A program made the translations under genes and the position numbers. Below are positions 29,126-38,122 of a stretch of 64,000 nucleotides of DNA, piece by piece; the stretch's first letter is position 1; each line of letters opens with the position of its first letter. The notes below the pieces were generated by a model. The model was given only the letters and a program-made list of their open reading frames with translations. It had not been told where the DNA came from and did not search any database. This DNA is from Bythopirellula goksoeyrii (GTDB taxonomy: Bacteria; Planctomycetota; Planctomycetia; Pirellulales; Lacipirellulaceae): assembly GCF_008065115.1 (NCBI RefSeq), contig NZ_CP042913.1, positions 1,276,338 through 1,340,337 of the forward strand, given 5' to 3'.

Positions 29126-30540
29126 TGCCCCATATGACAACCACCCTTGACGAGTCCTCTGCGAATACGGCCGGTCCTGGACTGGTGGAAGAACGGCTGG
29201 TTCTGTGGTATTTCCTGGCAGCGCTAACGTATCTGTTCATCTCGTTCAGCGGCGGCTTGATGATGGCACTGCAGCTGTTGCAGTGGAATCCGATCACAGG
29301 GAGCGAATACTTTTCACCCGGTCGCTGGCGAATGGTCCATACCAATGCGATTGCCTACGGATTTCTCGCGAACAGTTTTTTAGGTGCGCTTCACTGGTCG
29401 ATACCCCGATTGACCCTCAAGCCGGTTCTAAGCAGGCCCCTTTCATACTTCATCTTTATCGCCTGGCAAGTTGTGGTAGTCTCCACCGCCGTGGGAATCT
29501 TAATGGGCCAGGCTCAAGGCGTTGAATGGGGAGAGACCCCAGTCTGGATCGATCCCTTGGCATTGGTGGGGCTGGCCTTGGTGTCTATTAACTTCATGGC
29601 GCCTATCGTGAAAACAAGAGGTCCTCTCTATGTGTCGCTCTGGTATTTCATGGCTGCGTTTGTGTGGACGTTCCTCACCTATGCCATGGGCAATTTCATG
29701 CCGCAGTATTATGTCTCAGGTACGAGTGCGGGTGCCGTTGCCGGACTATTCATTCACGATCTGGTGGGACTGTTTGTGACTCCCTTAGGCTGGGGGCTGA
29801 TGTACTATTTTGTGCCCATCCTGCTGAAGAAACCGATTTGGAGTCATGGTTTGTCGCTGGTTGGTTTTTGGGGACTCGCATTTTTCTATCCCCTCAATGG
29901 AATTCACCATTTTCTCTACACCCCCATTCCCGACTTTCTGGAATACGGAGCAATCGTCTCTACGATTGCTGTAGAGTTTGTCGTAACAACGGTGATTATC
30001 AATTTCATTGGTACGATCTGGGGAGATAGCCGAGCTATTATAACCAATCTCCCGATTCGCTGGTTTTTCACCGGTATGACTCTCTATTTCATCACCTGCG
30101 CCCAGTGTGCAATGCAAGTTACACATACTTTTCAAAAGTTGATCCATTTCACGGATTGGGTCGTAGGCCACGCCCATTTAGTGATGTTCGGCGTTTTCAG
30201 TATGTGGTTATTGGGGATAATGACGTACTTGTTTCCCCGGCTGCTGAAGCAAGCTTGGTACAGCCGCAGCTTGTGCGAGTGGCACTACTGGCTCTCAACC
30301 GCTGGAATCCTGATCATGTTTCTCGACCTCACACTGGCGGGAATCTTTCAGGGATTTTTTTGGGCCTCGCTGCAGCCCTGGGAAGTCTCAATTGAAGGTT
30401 CGTATCCCTTCTGGGTAGTACGGCTCTTTGCTGGGTTGTCCATGATCGCAGGACAAATAGTTTTTGTGTACAACCTCTGGAAGACTTGGCGACTTTCTCG
30501 ACAACCGCGCTCCAGCTACTCGGATGCAGCTCTAGCATAA
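29125..30540 (+). CDS. ccoN: cbb3-type cytochrome c oxidase subunit I
   Basis: A 471-residue polytopic oxidase subunit with about 12 membrane helices. The low-spin heme ligand is His in RMVHTNAIAYGF; copper-B ligands are His in LFIHDLVGLF and the HH pair in GIHHFLYT. A Tyr six residues before that pair matches the position of the cross-linked Tyr in characterised CcoN. The high-spin and low-spin heme His are in DWVVGHAHLVMFG. It reduces O2 to water at the membrane. The frame extends back to 29023, but ATG 29125 is right after the upstream gene's stop. ccoO follows by 18 bases. Confidence 0.93.
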   Translation: MPHMTTTLDESSANTAGPGLVEERLVLWYFLAALTYLFISFSGGLMMALQLLQWNPITGSEYFSPGRWRMVHTNAIAYGFLANSFLGALHWSIPRLTLKPVLSRPLSYFIFIAWQVVVVSTAVGILMGQAQGVEWGETPVWIDPLALVGLALVSINFMAPIVKTRGPLYVSLWYFMAAFVWTFLTYAMGNFMPQYYVSGTSAGAVAGLFIHDLVGLFVTPLGWGLMYYFVPILLKKPIWSHGLSLVGFWGLAFFYPLNGIHHFLYTPIPDFLEYGAIVSTIAVEFVVTTVIINFIGTIWGDSRAIITNLPIRWFFTGMTLYFITCAQCAMQVTHTFQKLIHFTDWVVGHAHLVMFGVFSMWLLGIMTYLFPRLLKQAWYSRSLCEWHYWLSTAGILIMFLDLTLAGIFQGFFWASLQPWEVSIEGSYPFWVVRLFAGLSMIAGQIVFVYNLWKTWRLSRQPRSSYSDAALA

Positions 30541-30558
30541 TCCCAAGGTAAATCCAAC

Positions 30559-31221
30559 ATGTTTGAAAGTAAATCTGGCATTCTGCTGATTGGCGGCTTG
30601 GGGTTCTTCCTGTTTGCATTCTTGTCCAACGCACTGGTACCGGTCTTGCTTTATCGACACCTGCCTGAGCAGTCTGTCGCAGAACTCGCGGAAAATCAGA
30701 ATTTGATCTACCAGTTTGAAGATTTGAGCGTTCGCTACCCGGAGCAGTTTCAAAAGTACTATGGCGAGCCCAATCAAGAAAACCTCACTGTGGCATTGGA
30801 GCTAGGTCGCGAGATATACACTGCCGAAGGGTGTTGGCACTGCCACAGTCAATTTGTGCGACCAGTATCCAACGAAAGCGTCCGCTGGGGAAAAGTATCA
30901 ACTTCCGACGAATATCAAAATGTTCTGCAGCGACCCGTAATGTGGGGCACACGGCGTGTGGGCCCCGATTTGAGTCGCGAAGGGGGGCGACGTGGCAACG
31001 ATTGGCAAGCGCTTCATTTCTTCGATCCTCCCCTATTATCTCCCAACTCTCCTATGCCACGATACACTTGGTTTTTCGATGAGAATGATCCAGCTCAACC
31101 AAATAAGCGGGGACTGGCTATCATTACTTATGTGCAATGGCTCGGTTCCTGGCTAGAGCAATACCCCTTGTATGAACGATTTGTGCCGCTCAAAGAGCAG
31201 ATGCAGAACCCACTGGAGTAA
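30559..31221 (+). CDS. ccoO: cbb3 oxidase monoheme cytochrome c subunit
   Basis: A 220-residue membrane-anchored cytochrome. One N-terminal helix (GILLIGGLGFFLFAFLSNALVPVL) is followed by the heme site GCWHCHSQFVRP (Cys92, Cys95, His96), the WGTRRVGPDLSREGG block and the axial Met in NSPMPRYTWF, all hallmarks of CcoO. It accepts electrons from the c-type donor and feeds CcoN. A moderate AAGG is 12 bases upstream. Confidence 0.93.
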   Translation: MFESKSGILLIGGLGFFLFAFLSNALVPVLLYRHLPEQSVAELAENQNLIYQFEDLSVRYPEQFQKYYGEPNQENLTVALELGREIYTAEGCWHCHSQFVRPVSNESVRWGKVSTSDEYQNVLQRPVMWGTRRVGPDLSREGGRRGNDWQALHFFDPPLLSPNSPMPRYTWFFDENDPAQPNKRGLAIITYVQWLGSWLEQYPLYERFVPLKEQMQNPLE

Positions 31222-31227
31222 GCGCTG

Positions 31228-31587
31228 ATGGACGAAGACCTGATGGATGAGACGGGCCCCTCGCGGTCGAAGAACTGGGTAGTCGGGATCATGGGCGTGG
31301 TAATCCTTGGCTTTTGTATGTTTGGTTTCGGGAGCAAGTTTATTGAACTAGTCGTCATGGTCCGAGATTATGATTCTGATGCAGCGGTCGAAGGCGTTTT
31401 TGCTGTGGCTCCATTGTCAAATTACTTGCTCGCCAGCGCTGGGTTTTTGTGCTTGCTGGGCTGGGCTGCGACCCAAGGGATGTTTCACGATATCGAACAC
31501 CCCAAACAGACCATGCTTGACCAAGAACAGAAATTGGATGCGATCTCAAACGACTCCCACTACAGCGATTCCATTCTCCAAAAATAA
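31228..31587 (+). CDS. Small membrane protein of the cbb3 locus
   Basis: A 119-residue protein with two hydrophobic segments (NWVVGIMGVVILGFCMFGFGSKFIELVVM and LLASAGFLCLLGWAATQGMF) and an acidic C-terminus. It lies between ccoO and a CcoP-like fragment, each gap under 12 bases, so it belongs to the oxidase operon. I do not recognise it as CcoQ or CcoS by motif; it could be a lineage-specific subunit. Confidence 0.68.
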   Translation: MDEDLMDETGPSRSKNWVVGIMGVVILGFCMFGFGSKFIELVVMVRDYDSDAAVEGVFAVAPLSNYLLASAGFLCLLGWAATQGMFHDIEHPKQTMLDQEQKLDAISNDSHYSDSILQK

Positions 31588-31598
31588 GGTACTCTCGC

Positions 31599-31805
31599 AT
31601 GAGCGACTATCTGGAAACCAGCGCAGAAAGTACTCCGGTCAAGGATACCAGTCCACAAGTTGAGAATCGCTGGCACGGCTACATGGGGAACCGGATCCCT
31701 TGGTACGTTCGTCTTATCTGGCTAGGATTTTGGGTCTTTGCCGTTTATTACACGATCACCTATCTGTTTCCTGCCTTGCAGGTTGAAATCGTTTCCCCGC
31801 CGTGA
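31599..31805 (+). CDS. Short CcoP-like membrane anchor without heme domains
   Basis: A 68-residue protein resembling only the N-terminal anchor of CcoP: RWHGYMGNRIPWYVRLIWLGFWVFAVYYTITYLFP has the order of a cytosolic H.YDGI-like stretch, a proline and one transmembrane helix. No CxxCH motif follows. Its TGA overlaps the GTG start of the copper ATPase by four bases. I infer that the diheme part of CcoP is supplied by the separate lipoprotein at 27281. Confidence 0.72.
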   Translation: MSDYLETSAESTPVKDTSPQVENRWHGYMGNRIPWYVRLIWLGFWVFAVYYTITYLFPALQVEIVSPP

Positions 31806-34006
31806 AGACCTCCGCTACGCCACGGTACTGTGCTTTCTGTGGCTTGCCTTTGTCCGCAAGTTTCGCAATCGGTCCGAATACGGGAATCACAGAAGCAAGC
31901 TACTGCTGCTCAGGCTGTCGGTCGGTAGCTGATGTTATGGAATCCGCTCAAGAAGAGGGAACAGCCGCAAAGGGACTGCTGCGATTGGGCCTGGCAATCT
32001 TCTTCACTATGAATGTTATGGTCTTTACCATGGCGTTGTGGAGCCAAGACATCTACCCCGCTGAGAACTTTGCCAACCCTTTGGCCGAGGCTCTACGGAG
32101 TCTTTTCCGCTGGGCCTCGCTGGTCTTCTCCATGCCGGTGCTGTATCTCTTGGGAGGGCCAATCGCCCGCGAGGTTTGGCAAGCTATCCTCAATCGCAGA
32201 CTCACGACCGACATCATGATACTTGCTGGCGTAATTGCCGCTTATAGCTATTCGCTGGTGTCGGTACTGCGCGACGAGGGACACATCTATTTTGAAGTAG
32301 GCGCGATGGTGATGGTGTTTGTCTCCATTGGTCGGTGGCTAGAGGCCAAGGGAAAACATCGCACGGGGGCTTCGCTGGATGCCTTAGTAAGTCTGCTGCC
32401 CGCTACGGTTCGTAGAATTGATGAGTACGGGCAGATCAGCGAAGTTCCCCGAGAAACAGTTCTTACCGGTGAGACTTTACGCGTGCTTCCTGGAGAGCGT
32501 TTTCCAGTCGACGGAATCATTACTCAGGGACGTGCAGCCGTCGACGAACAAATCGTGACCGGCGAGAGTGTGCAGGCAGAGAAATCGGTCGGAATGAGTG
32601 TCTACAGTGGAACGCTCAATCTTGATGGCGACCTGAGAATTGAAGTCACTGCTGCCGATGGGCAAGAGACCACCTCACGAATCGTCGACATGGTCCGCCG
32701 AGCACGCAGTGTGAAAGGGAGGCACGAAAAAATTGCCGATCGGATTGCGGCAATATTCATTCCGCTTGTTTGTGTGATCGCCATGGCTGCCGGTTGGCGA
32801 CAAGGACAGAATGCCGGGGTAGATCAAGGCATTCTGACCGCCTTGTCGGTGGTGCTGATCGCTTGCCCCTGTGCCTTAGGCATGGCCACTCCGATGGCAG
32901 TGTGGACGGCACTGGGTCGGGCTGCTCAAGGGGGGCTGTTTTTTCGTAGCGGAGTGGTTTTAGAGCGACTGGCCGGAGTGAGTATTGCCTGCTTTGACAA
33001 GACGGGTACCCTCACAACCGGCAAGCCGATGGCCAGTGAATTGTATGTTTTCGAGTCAGCAAACCGAGAGCTCTTGATGGACGTGGCTACTGCACTAGCA
33101 AGTGGATCGATTCATTCACTATCTCAAGCAATTATTGAATTCTCTCAAACCCAATCGATCGATAAGTCAGCGTTTCGTAGCGAGGAAATCACAACCTGGC
33201 CAGGACAAGGTTTGTCGTGTGAATACCCAGATCTTGGCCACGTATATTTAGGTAGCCAACAGTTTCTCGAAGAGCAAGGATTGAAGATGCCATGCGAACT
33301 GGATCGAGGCTGTGAGGACCAGCAAGTGTTTGTTGGTTGGAAAGATAGGGTACAGGGTGCATTTTGTTTCCACGAACAACTCCGTCCCGAGACTCCCCTT
33401 GCCATCCAAGAGTGTCAGGCTCTTGGACTGGAATTATACATGCTCTCAGGAGATGTCGGAAAGCGAGTAACTCCTCTTGGGGAGCAGGTCGGGCTTGCCG
33501 CAGAAGGCGATCTGTTACCTGCTGATAAGGCAACTTCACTCGAAGCCTTGAAGAAGCGGGGACTGGTGGCCATGGTGGGAGACGGCTTAAACGATGCCCC
33601 TGCATTGGCCACTGCCGATGTCGGCGTTGCTCTGGGATGTGGGGCAGATGTTTCCCGCGATGCCGCCGGAGTCTGCCTGCTTACAAATGACTTAAGGCAA
33701 TTTCCATGGGCTGTAGGGCTGGCTAGGCAAACGCTGCGGATCGTAAAGCAAAATCTGTTTTGGGCATTTGCCTATAACACGATCGGCATCGGGCTGGCAG
33801 CTACGGGTCGCTTGAATCCGATCTGGGCCGCACTGGCTATGGCGGCGAGTAGTATTCTAGTCGTTTCTAATTCATTACGACTCGCTCAGTTTCCTGAACC
33901 CCAAGGGGCTGCTATGCCGATGGCTGACATCTCTCCCAAATTGCCTCTGCACCAGTCGAAGGAACATGTCGCTTCCCAGCCAGAACTCGTAGGGGCTCAA
34001 CCATGA
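31802..34006 (+). CDS. ccoI: Copper-transporting P1B-type ATPase (CcoI type)
   Basis: A 734-residue P-type ATPase that exports or supplies copper for cbb3 assembly. The N-terminus has a zinc-ribbon-like metal domain (CAFCGLPLS...YCCSGC). Then come the A-domain TGE (IVTGESVQ), the metal-channel CPCALGMATP, the phosphorylated Asp in DKTGTLTTGKP, and the hinge GDGLNDAPALATADVG. The usual HP motif of the nucleotide domain reads IHSLSQAI, with Ser for Pro. GTG start at 31802. It overlaps its neighbours on both sides by four bases, so translation is coupled. Confidence 0.93.
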   Translation: MKTSATPRYCAFCGLPLSASFAIGPNTGITEASYCCSGCRSVADVMESAQEEGTAAKGLLRLGLAIFFTMNVMVFTMALWSQDIYPAENFANPLAEALRSLFRWASLVFSMPVLYLLGGPIAREVWQAILNRRLTTDIMILAGVIAAYSYSLVSVLRDEGHIYFEVGAMVMVFVSIGRWLEAKGKHRTGASLDALVSLLPATVRRIDEYGQISEVPRETVLTGETLRVLPGERFPVDGIITQGRAAVDEQIVTGESVQAEKSVGMSVYSGTLNLDGDLRIEVTAADGQETTSRIVDMVRRARSVKGRHEKIADRIAAIFIPLVCVIAMAAGWRQGQNAGVDQGILTALSVVLIACPCALGMATPMAVWTALGRAAQGGLFFRSGVVLERLAGVSIACFDKTGTLTTGKPMASELYVFESANRELLMDVATALASGSIHSLSQAIIEFSQTQSIDKSAFRSEEITTWPGQGLSCEYPDLGHVYLGSQQFLEEQGLKMPCELDRGCEDQQVFVGWKDRVQGAFCFHEQLRPETPLAIQECQALGLELYMLSGDVGKRVTPLGEQVGLAAEGDLLPADKATSLEALKKRGLVAMVGDGLNDAPALATADVGVALGCGADVSRDAAGVCLLTNDLRQFPWAVGLARQTLRIVKQNLFWAFAYNTIGIGLAATGRLNPIWAALAMAASSILVVSNSLRLAQFPEPQGAAMPMADISPKLPLHQSKEHVASQPELVGAQP

Positions 34007-34728
34007 TCGAACTGCCTCTCATACTCTTAGGTGGTTTGTTAGGCTCGGCACATTGTCTAGGCATGTGTGGCCCTTTGGCCATCTCTCTGAGTGCGGGGGC
34101 GCCCCCTGGAACCAATCATTTGCATCGCCAATTAATCTTCAGCATGGGACGCATCTTTACCTATTCATTCTGCGGTGCAATTGCCGGGTTTAGCGGAGCA
34201 TGGCTCACCAAGCAGTCCGGCGGCTTCGTACAATCCCAAGCCACGCTTGCCATCTTCGCGGGAACATTGCTAGTCCTCATGGGGCTGGTAACGGCTGGCG
34301 TGCTTCCGCGCCCCTTTTACCGGTTATTGGGCGGACTACCCTGCGGCGCTTCCACCTGGCTCAAGACGTTTCTCTCAGCACCCGGTTGGACCGGTCCGCT
34401 GCTGGCCGGATTATTCACCGGATTTATTCCCTGCGGTCTCGTCTATGCCTTTCTGATCAAGGCTGGCAGCACCGCGCAATTGGGACAGGGGCTGCTCACG
34501 ATGCTGGCCTTTGGCATCGGGACAATACCGATGATGGTGATCGTCGGCTACGGCGCTCAGTTCTTGTCGCTGGTGAGTCGAGCACAAATCTTTCGGATTG
34601 CAGCCTGGTGTATTGTCGTGACGGGAGTGATCTCAATTACTCGCGGTGCTGCGCAATTCTATGCTCCCAGCCAGAACGGCACTGCTTCTTGCCCGCTGTG
34701 CGAACAGTCTACGGTAGAGGTCCCTTGA
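34003..34728 (+). CDS. SafE/UreH-like multi-pass membrane protein, putative copper handling
   Basis: A 241-residue protein with about six membrane helices of the sulfite exporter/urease-accessory (UreH-like) superfamily. It shows GGLLGSAHCLGMCGPL near the N-terminus and FTGFIPCGLVYAFL in the second half, with paired Cys that may bind metal. A CPLC motif ends the protein. Such genes follow ccoI in many oxidase loci and are thought to help copper delivery. Start overlaps ccoI by four bases; its 3' end overlaps the convergent DUF4405 gene by 20 bases. Confidence 0.82.
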   Translation: MIELPLILLGGLLGSAHCLGMCGPLAISLSAGAPPGTNHLHRQLIFSMGRIFTYSFCGAIAGFSGAWLTKQSGGFVQSQATLAIFAGTLLVLMGLVTAGVLPRPFYRLLGGLPCGASTWLKTFLSAPGWTGPLLAGLFTGFIPCGLVYAFLIKAGSTAQLGQGLLTMLAFGIGTIPMMVIVGYGAQFLSLVSRAQIFRIAAWCIVVTGVISITRGAAQFYAPSQNGTASCPLCEQSTVEVP

Positions 34729-35122
34729 TTGTGAGCGATGCAGCCGCGATCACGAGTCCCAGAACATTGAGAAGCGCAATCAGTAGACCTACTCCCCAGA
34801 GAGTGCGACTGCCATTGTCCGCCTTAGAAGCTGTATTTCCAGATTGGCTTTTCCTTACCCAATTGCCAATCACACCGCATACCCAGGTCCAGTGGAGCAT
34901 CACATGCAGCAACACGCTTGCTGCGAGCAAGCAGAGCGTAAAAAACTGGACATCGTTCCAAGCAAGAAAATCGAGCCCCCACAGCGTCCAGCCTGCAGAA
35001 TCCGTGCCGGGCGGAAACACATAGCGTAAAATCACCGAGACACAACAGAGGGCAAGAAAAACGCAAAGCAGAAACGTGTCCAGCCAAAAATTGATAGTTG
35101 TTTTCGTCAGCTTCTTTGCCAT
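34709..35122 (-). CDS. DUF4405-type membrane protein
   Basis: A 137-residue protein with three hydrophobic helices. DTFLLCVFLALCCVSVIL, VQFFTLCLLAASVLLHVMLHWTWV and LLIALLNVLGLVIAAASL fit DUF4405. The His residues in HVMLHWTW could bind heme, as in related small cytochrome b-like proteins. I start at ATG 35122 (MAKKLTKTT); the frame also reaches a TTG at 35140. It is convergent with the oxidase operon. Confidence 0.72.
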   Translation of the reverse strand: MAKKLTKTTINFWLDTFLLCVFLALCCVSVILRYVFPPGTDSAGWTLWGLDFLAWNDVQFFTLCLLAASVLLHVMLHWTWVCGVIGNWVRKSQSGNTASKADNGSRTLWGVGLLIALLNVLGLVIAAASLTIKGPLP

Positions 35123-35211
35123 GAATGTACTTTGATCCAATTGTTCGCTATTTGCTTGAGATCAGCTATCACTCAAAGTGCAGAATTCTGAAAACAACTT
35201 TTGCCAATCTA

Positions 35212-35637
35212 CTATAGGGGCCAATCGCGAAGAATTCGCTCAGTTTCTTCCGCATGGCCGCTTTCGTCGCGGACCATGTCTTCGAGTTGCACCGCCAGCC
35301 CCTTGTCGCCAAATTCTTCAGCCTGCTTTGCTCTCTGAGTGTAGTTGGCGGTGGCATCCTTCTCTGCCCTGAGAATGGCTTCGAGCATCTCGCGGTTGCT
35401 CTGGGCGACCGCGACAGTACTTGGCACAGTCGTCGGCTCTCCACCCAGAGCGACAATCTTGTTAGCGAGGAATTGGGCATGCAGTTGCTCGTCGGCGACT
35501 TCAGCCAGAAAAAACTGGGAAAGTTGTGGTCGGTACGGTCCCGTGGCTTTCGCTGCGTAGGTGAGATACTGGATAATTGCCGATAGCTCGCTGGCGAGAT
35601 CCTGATTCAAATGATCGATCAAAGTTTGCTTTTCCAT
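35212..35637 (-). CDS. Ferritin-like (bacterioferritin/Dps-type) protein
   Basis: A 141-residue four-helix protein. Iron-site residues are Glu17 (ASELSAIIQY), Glu50 and His53 (ADEQLHAQF), a Glu in RAEKDATANY and Glu/His in RDESGHAEE, the pattern of a di-iron ferroxidase. It probably stores or detoxifies iron or peroxide in the cytosol. ATG 35637 has GGAGA six bases upstream; the longer frame to 35823 would overlap the next gene. It heads a redox/sulfur island. Confidence 0.87.
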   Translation of the reverse strand: MEKQTLIDHLNQDLASELSAIIQYLTYAAKATGPYRPQLSQFFLAEVADEQLHAQFLANKIVALGGEPTTVPSTVAVAQSNREMLEAILRAEKDATANYTQRAKQAEEFGDKGLAVQLEDMVRDESGHAEETERILRDWPL

Positions 35638-35696
35638 GATATTCTCCAATTGGGCGTATGAGATCTCTTTCGATTGTTTGTAACTACTATTATGTG

Positions 35697-37343
35697 TCAA
35701 GGCGTTGTCGCAATTGCCCTGTACTGTTGATACGAAGTATATCCACCGCTCAGGTTGGCGACCTGAAACCCTTTTTGCACTAGGACGCGGCACGCCAGAT
35801 ATCCGCGCTGTCCTACCTGGCAATAGGTTACCACGCGAGAATCATAGGGGATCTCGCTCAGGCGACCACGTAATTCTTCCATGGGTATATTGACGGCATT
35901 CGGGATATGGCCGTTGGCATATTCTTCCGGCGAGCGGACATCGACCAAAAAATGGTTGCTTGCTTCCATTAAATGTTCAGCATGGATAATCGGTTGGTCT
36001 CCTTTCAGCACTCCAACCGCAACGAACCCGGCCATGTTCACCGGATCCTTGGCTGAGCCGTATTGGGGAGCATAGGCCAGTTCCATTTCCTCAAGATCGT
36101 ATACGGTCATCCCGGCCTGAATCGCCACGGCTAATACATCGATTCGCTTGTCCACACCAGCGCGACCGACAGCCTGAGCCCCAAGAATCTTACCATCCTT
36201 GGGAACGAATAGCAGTTTTAGCGACATCTGCTCGGCTCCAGGAAAGTAACCAGCGTGATGACTAGGGTGAACATAAATCTTTTCGAACGCCATTCCTGCT
36301 GCTCGTAGCGACTTTTCGCTAAGTCCTGTCATGGATGCCGTCATGTCAAATACTCCGACGACTGCAGTCCCTTGGGTGCCTCGGTAGTGTGCACTGCGGC
36401 CAAAGATGCTATCAGCCGCGATACGGCCCTGGCGATTGGCTGGGCCACCCAAAGGGATTTGAACGGGCGTACCATCAACAAAGTGATGCACTTCTACTGC
36501 ATCTCCCACAGCATAAATATCGGGGTCGCTGGTTTGCATCTGTTCGTTCACTCTGATGCCTCCGCGCTGGCCGACTTCTAAACCAGCCTCAATGGCCAGC
36601 TTATTTTCCGGCCTCACCCCGACACTGAGTACCACAAGATCGGCGGGCAATTTCTTACCCGAGCGGAGTTGTATCAAAAGTCGATTTTCAACTGGTACAA
36701 TACTTTCGGCAGCATCGGCCAGTTCAAGCTTCACTCCTTTGCTACGCAAATGTTCGGTGACGGAAGTGACCATCTCGGCGTCCCAGGGAGGGAGTACCTG
36801 ATCGGCCAACTCGACCACCGTTGTCTCAATGCCCCTGCGGACCAGATTCTCGGTCATTTCCAGGCCGATAAACCCGGCCCCAATCACGACAGCTTGTTCT
36901 GCCTGGGACCCAGCTTGTGATAGGCGATCGGCATCCCCCAGATCACGAAGCGTGTAGACTTGCGGCAGATCAACACCGGAAATCGGTGGTCGCAAGGGAG
37001 ATGCACCAGGTGATAGAATCAGTTTGTCATACGATTCGCTGTATTCATTGTCTGACTTCAAATCTCGAATGAGAACGGTTTTAGCCTGCCGGTCGATCTG
37101 TATGGCCTCGGAGTAAGTTCGCACATCGAGTCGGTAACGGTCGATGAGTCGTTGTTTCGGCGTGACCAGGAGTTTGTCACGACTTTCAATGACGCCTCCT
37201 ACGTAGTAGGGAAGTCCACAATTGGCAAACGAAGGGGCTTCGCCTCGTTCCACCAAGATGATCTCTGCATCTTCATCCAGCCGCCGGGCACGAGCTGCGG
37301 CAGAGGCTCCCCCGGCGACAGCTCCGACTATCACAATCTTCAT
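35697..37343 (-). CDS. CoA-disulfide reductase-rhodanese fusion (persulfide reductase type)
   Basis: A 548-residue flavoprotein. The FAD motif VIVGAVAGGASAAARAR and the redox Cys42 in FANCGLPYY define the CoA-disulfide reductase part. NADH binding is at VIGAGFIGLEM. Residues about 455-548 are a rhodanese domain with active Cys508 in YCQVGQRGYLA. This fusion (CoADR-RHD type) reduces persulfides and polysulfides or CoA disulfides. It fits the neighbouring persulfide dioxygenase and rhodaneses, suggesting sulfide or reactive-sulfur handling. Confidence 0.92.
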   Translation of the reverse strand: MKIVIVGAVAGGASAAARARRLDEDAEIILVERGEAPSFANCGLPYYVGGVIESRDKLLVTPKQRLIDRYRLDVRTYSEAIQIDRQAKTVLIRDLKSDNEYSESYDKLILSPGASPLRPPISGVDLPQVYTLRDLGDADRLSQAGSQAEQAVVIGAGFIGLEMTENLVRRGIETTVVELADQVLPPWDAEMVTSVTEHLRSKGVKLELADAAESIVPVENRLLIQLRSGKKLPADLVVLSVGVRPENKLAIEAGLEVGQRGGIRVNEQMQTSDPDIYAVGDAVEVHHFVDGTPVQIPLGGPANRQGRIAADSIFGRSAHYRGTQGTAVVGVFDMTASMTGLSEKSLRAAGMAFEKIYVHPSHHAGYFPGAEQMSLKLLFVPKDGKILGAQAVGRAGVDKRIDVLAVAIQAGMTVYDLEEMELAYAPQYGSAKDPVNMAGFVAVGVLKGDQPIIHAEHLMEASNHFLVDVRSPEEYANGHIPNAVNIPMEELRGRLSEIPYDSRVVTYCQVGQRGYLACRVLVQKGFQVANLSGGYTSYQQYRAIATTP

Positions 37344-37403
37344 AGTATAATCTCCAGTGTAATCGATGAACTATCAATCGTATTCTTCATAGAAATGACA
37401 ATA

Positions 37404-38111
37404 CTAACTGGCCTCAACTCCGCTCTGCTTTCGAATTACGCCGTCTTCCATTTCATAGAGTGTGTCAAATACATCGAGTGCTCGATGGTCGTGTGTGACA
37501 ACTACGACCCCAGCACTCTGCTCATGGGCGACTTGGGCAAATAGCTCCATCACTTGTCTGCCTCGGTGACTATCTAGCGCCGCAGTCGGCTCGTCGGCCA
37601 GAATAACACTTGGATGGTTTGCCAGTGCTCGGGCAACTGCAACGCGTTGTTGCTGCCCACCCGACAGCATCGATGGCAGATTTTCTGCTCGGTCACCTAC
37701 ACCGAGATAGTCCAGAAGTTCCATCGCTCGACTACGGGCAGCGCGACGGCTGCTTCCGTTGATTTCCAGTGCAATTTCGACGTTTTCCAGCGCGGAGAGA
37801 AATGGGATCAAATTGGCTTTCTGAAATACGAATCCGAGATGCTTGCGGCGAAACGCTCGTAGATTGGTGTTTGCACGGGAACCCTCCAATACCAATTGCC
37901 CGCCGATGAAGACACGACCGGAAGTCGGCGGATTGATTAAGCCGATCGCCGTGAGAAAGGTAGACTTACCAGAACCACTTGGCCCGAGAAGTGCCACGAC
38001 TTCGCCACGCGATACGTTCATTGTCGCTTCCTGCATGGCAACGACTTCGGTGTTGCCGCTCCCATACACCTTGGTCAGCATGTCGGTTTGTATTGCAAAT
38101 CCGTTTTTCAT
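37404..38111 (-). CDS. ABC transporter ATP-binding protein (DevA/MacB-type)
   Basis: A 235-residue ATPase with Walker [12 protein letters not shown], signature [15 protein letters not shown] and Walker [13 protein letters not shown] followed by the H-loop [10 protein letters not shown]. It drives the permease and HlyD-type subunit encoded next. The three form a DevABC/MacB-like exporter. Substrate is unknown; the locus context suggests export tied to redox stress. It is the last gene of this trio, 11 bases after the permease. Confidence 0.93.
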   Translation of the reverse strand: MKNGFAIQTDMLTKVYGSGNTEVVAMQEATMNVSRGEVVALLGPSGSGKSTFLTAIGLINPPTSGRVFIGGQLVLEGSRANTNLRAFRRKHLGFVFQKANLIPFLSALENVEIALEINGSSRRAARSRAMELLDYLGVGDRAENLPSMLSGGQQQRVAVARALANHPSVILADEPTAALDSHRGRQVMELFAQVAHEQSAGVVVVTHDHRALDVFDTLYEMEDGVIRKQSGVEAS

Positions 38112-38122
38112 TGATTCACCGT

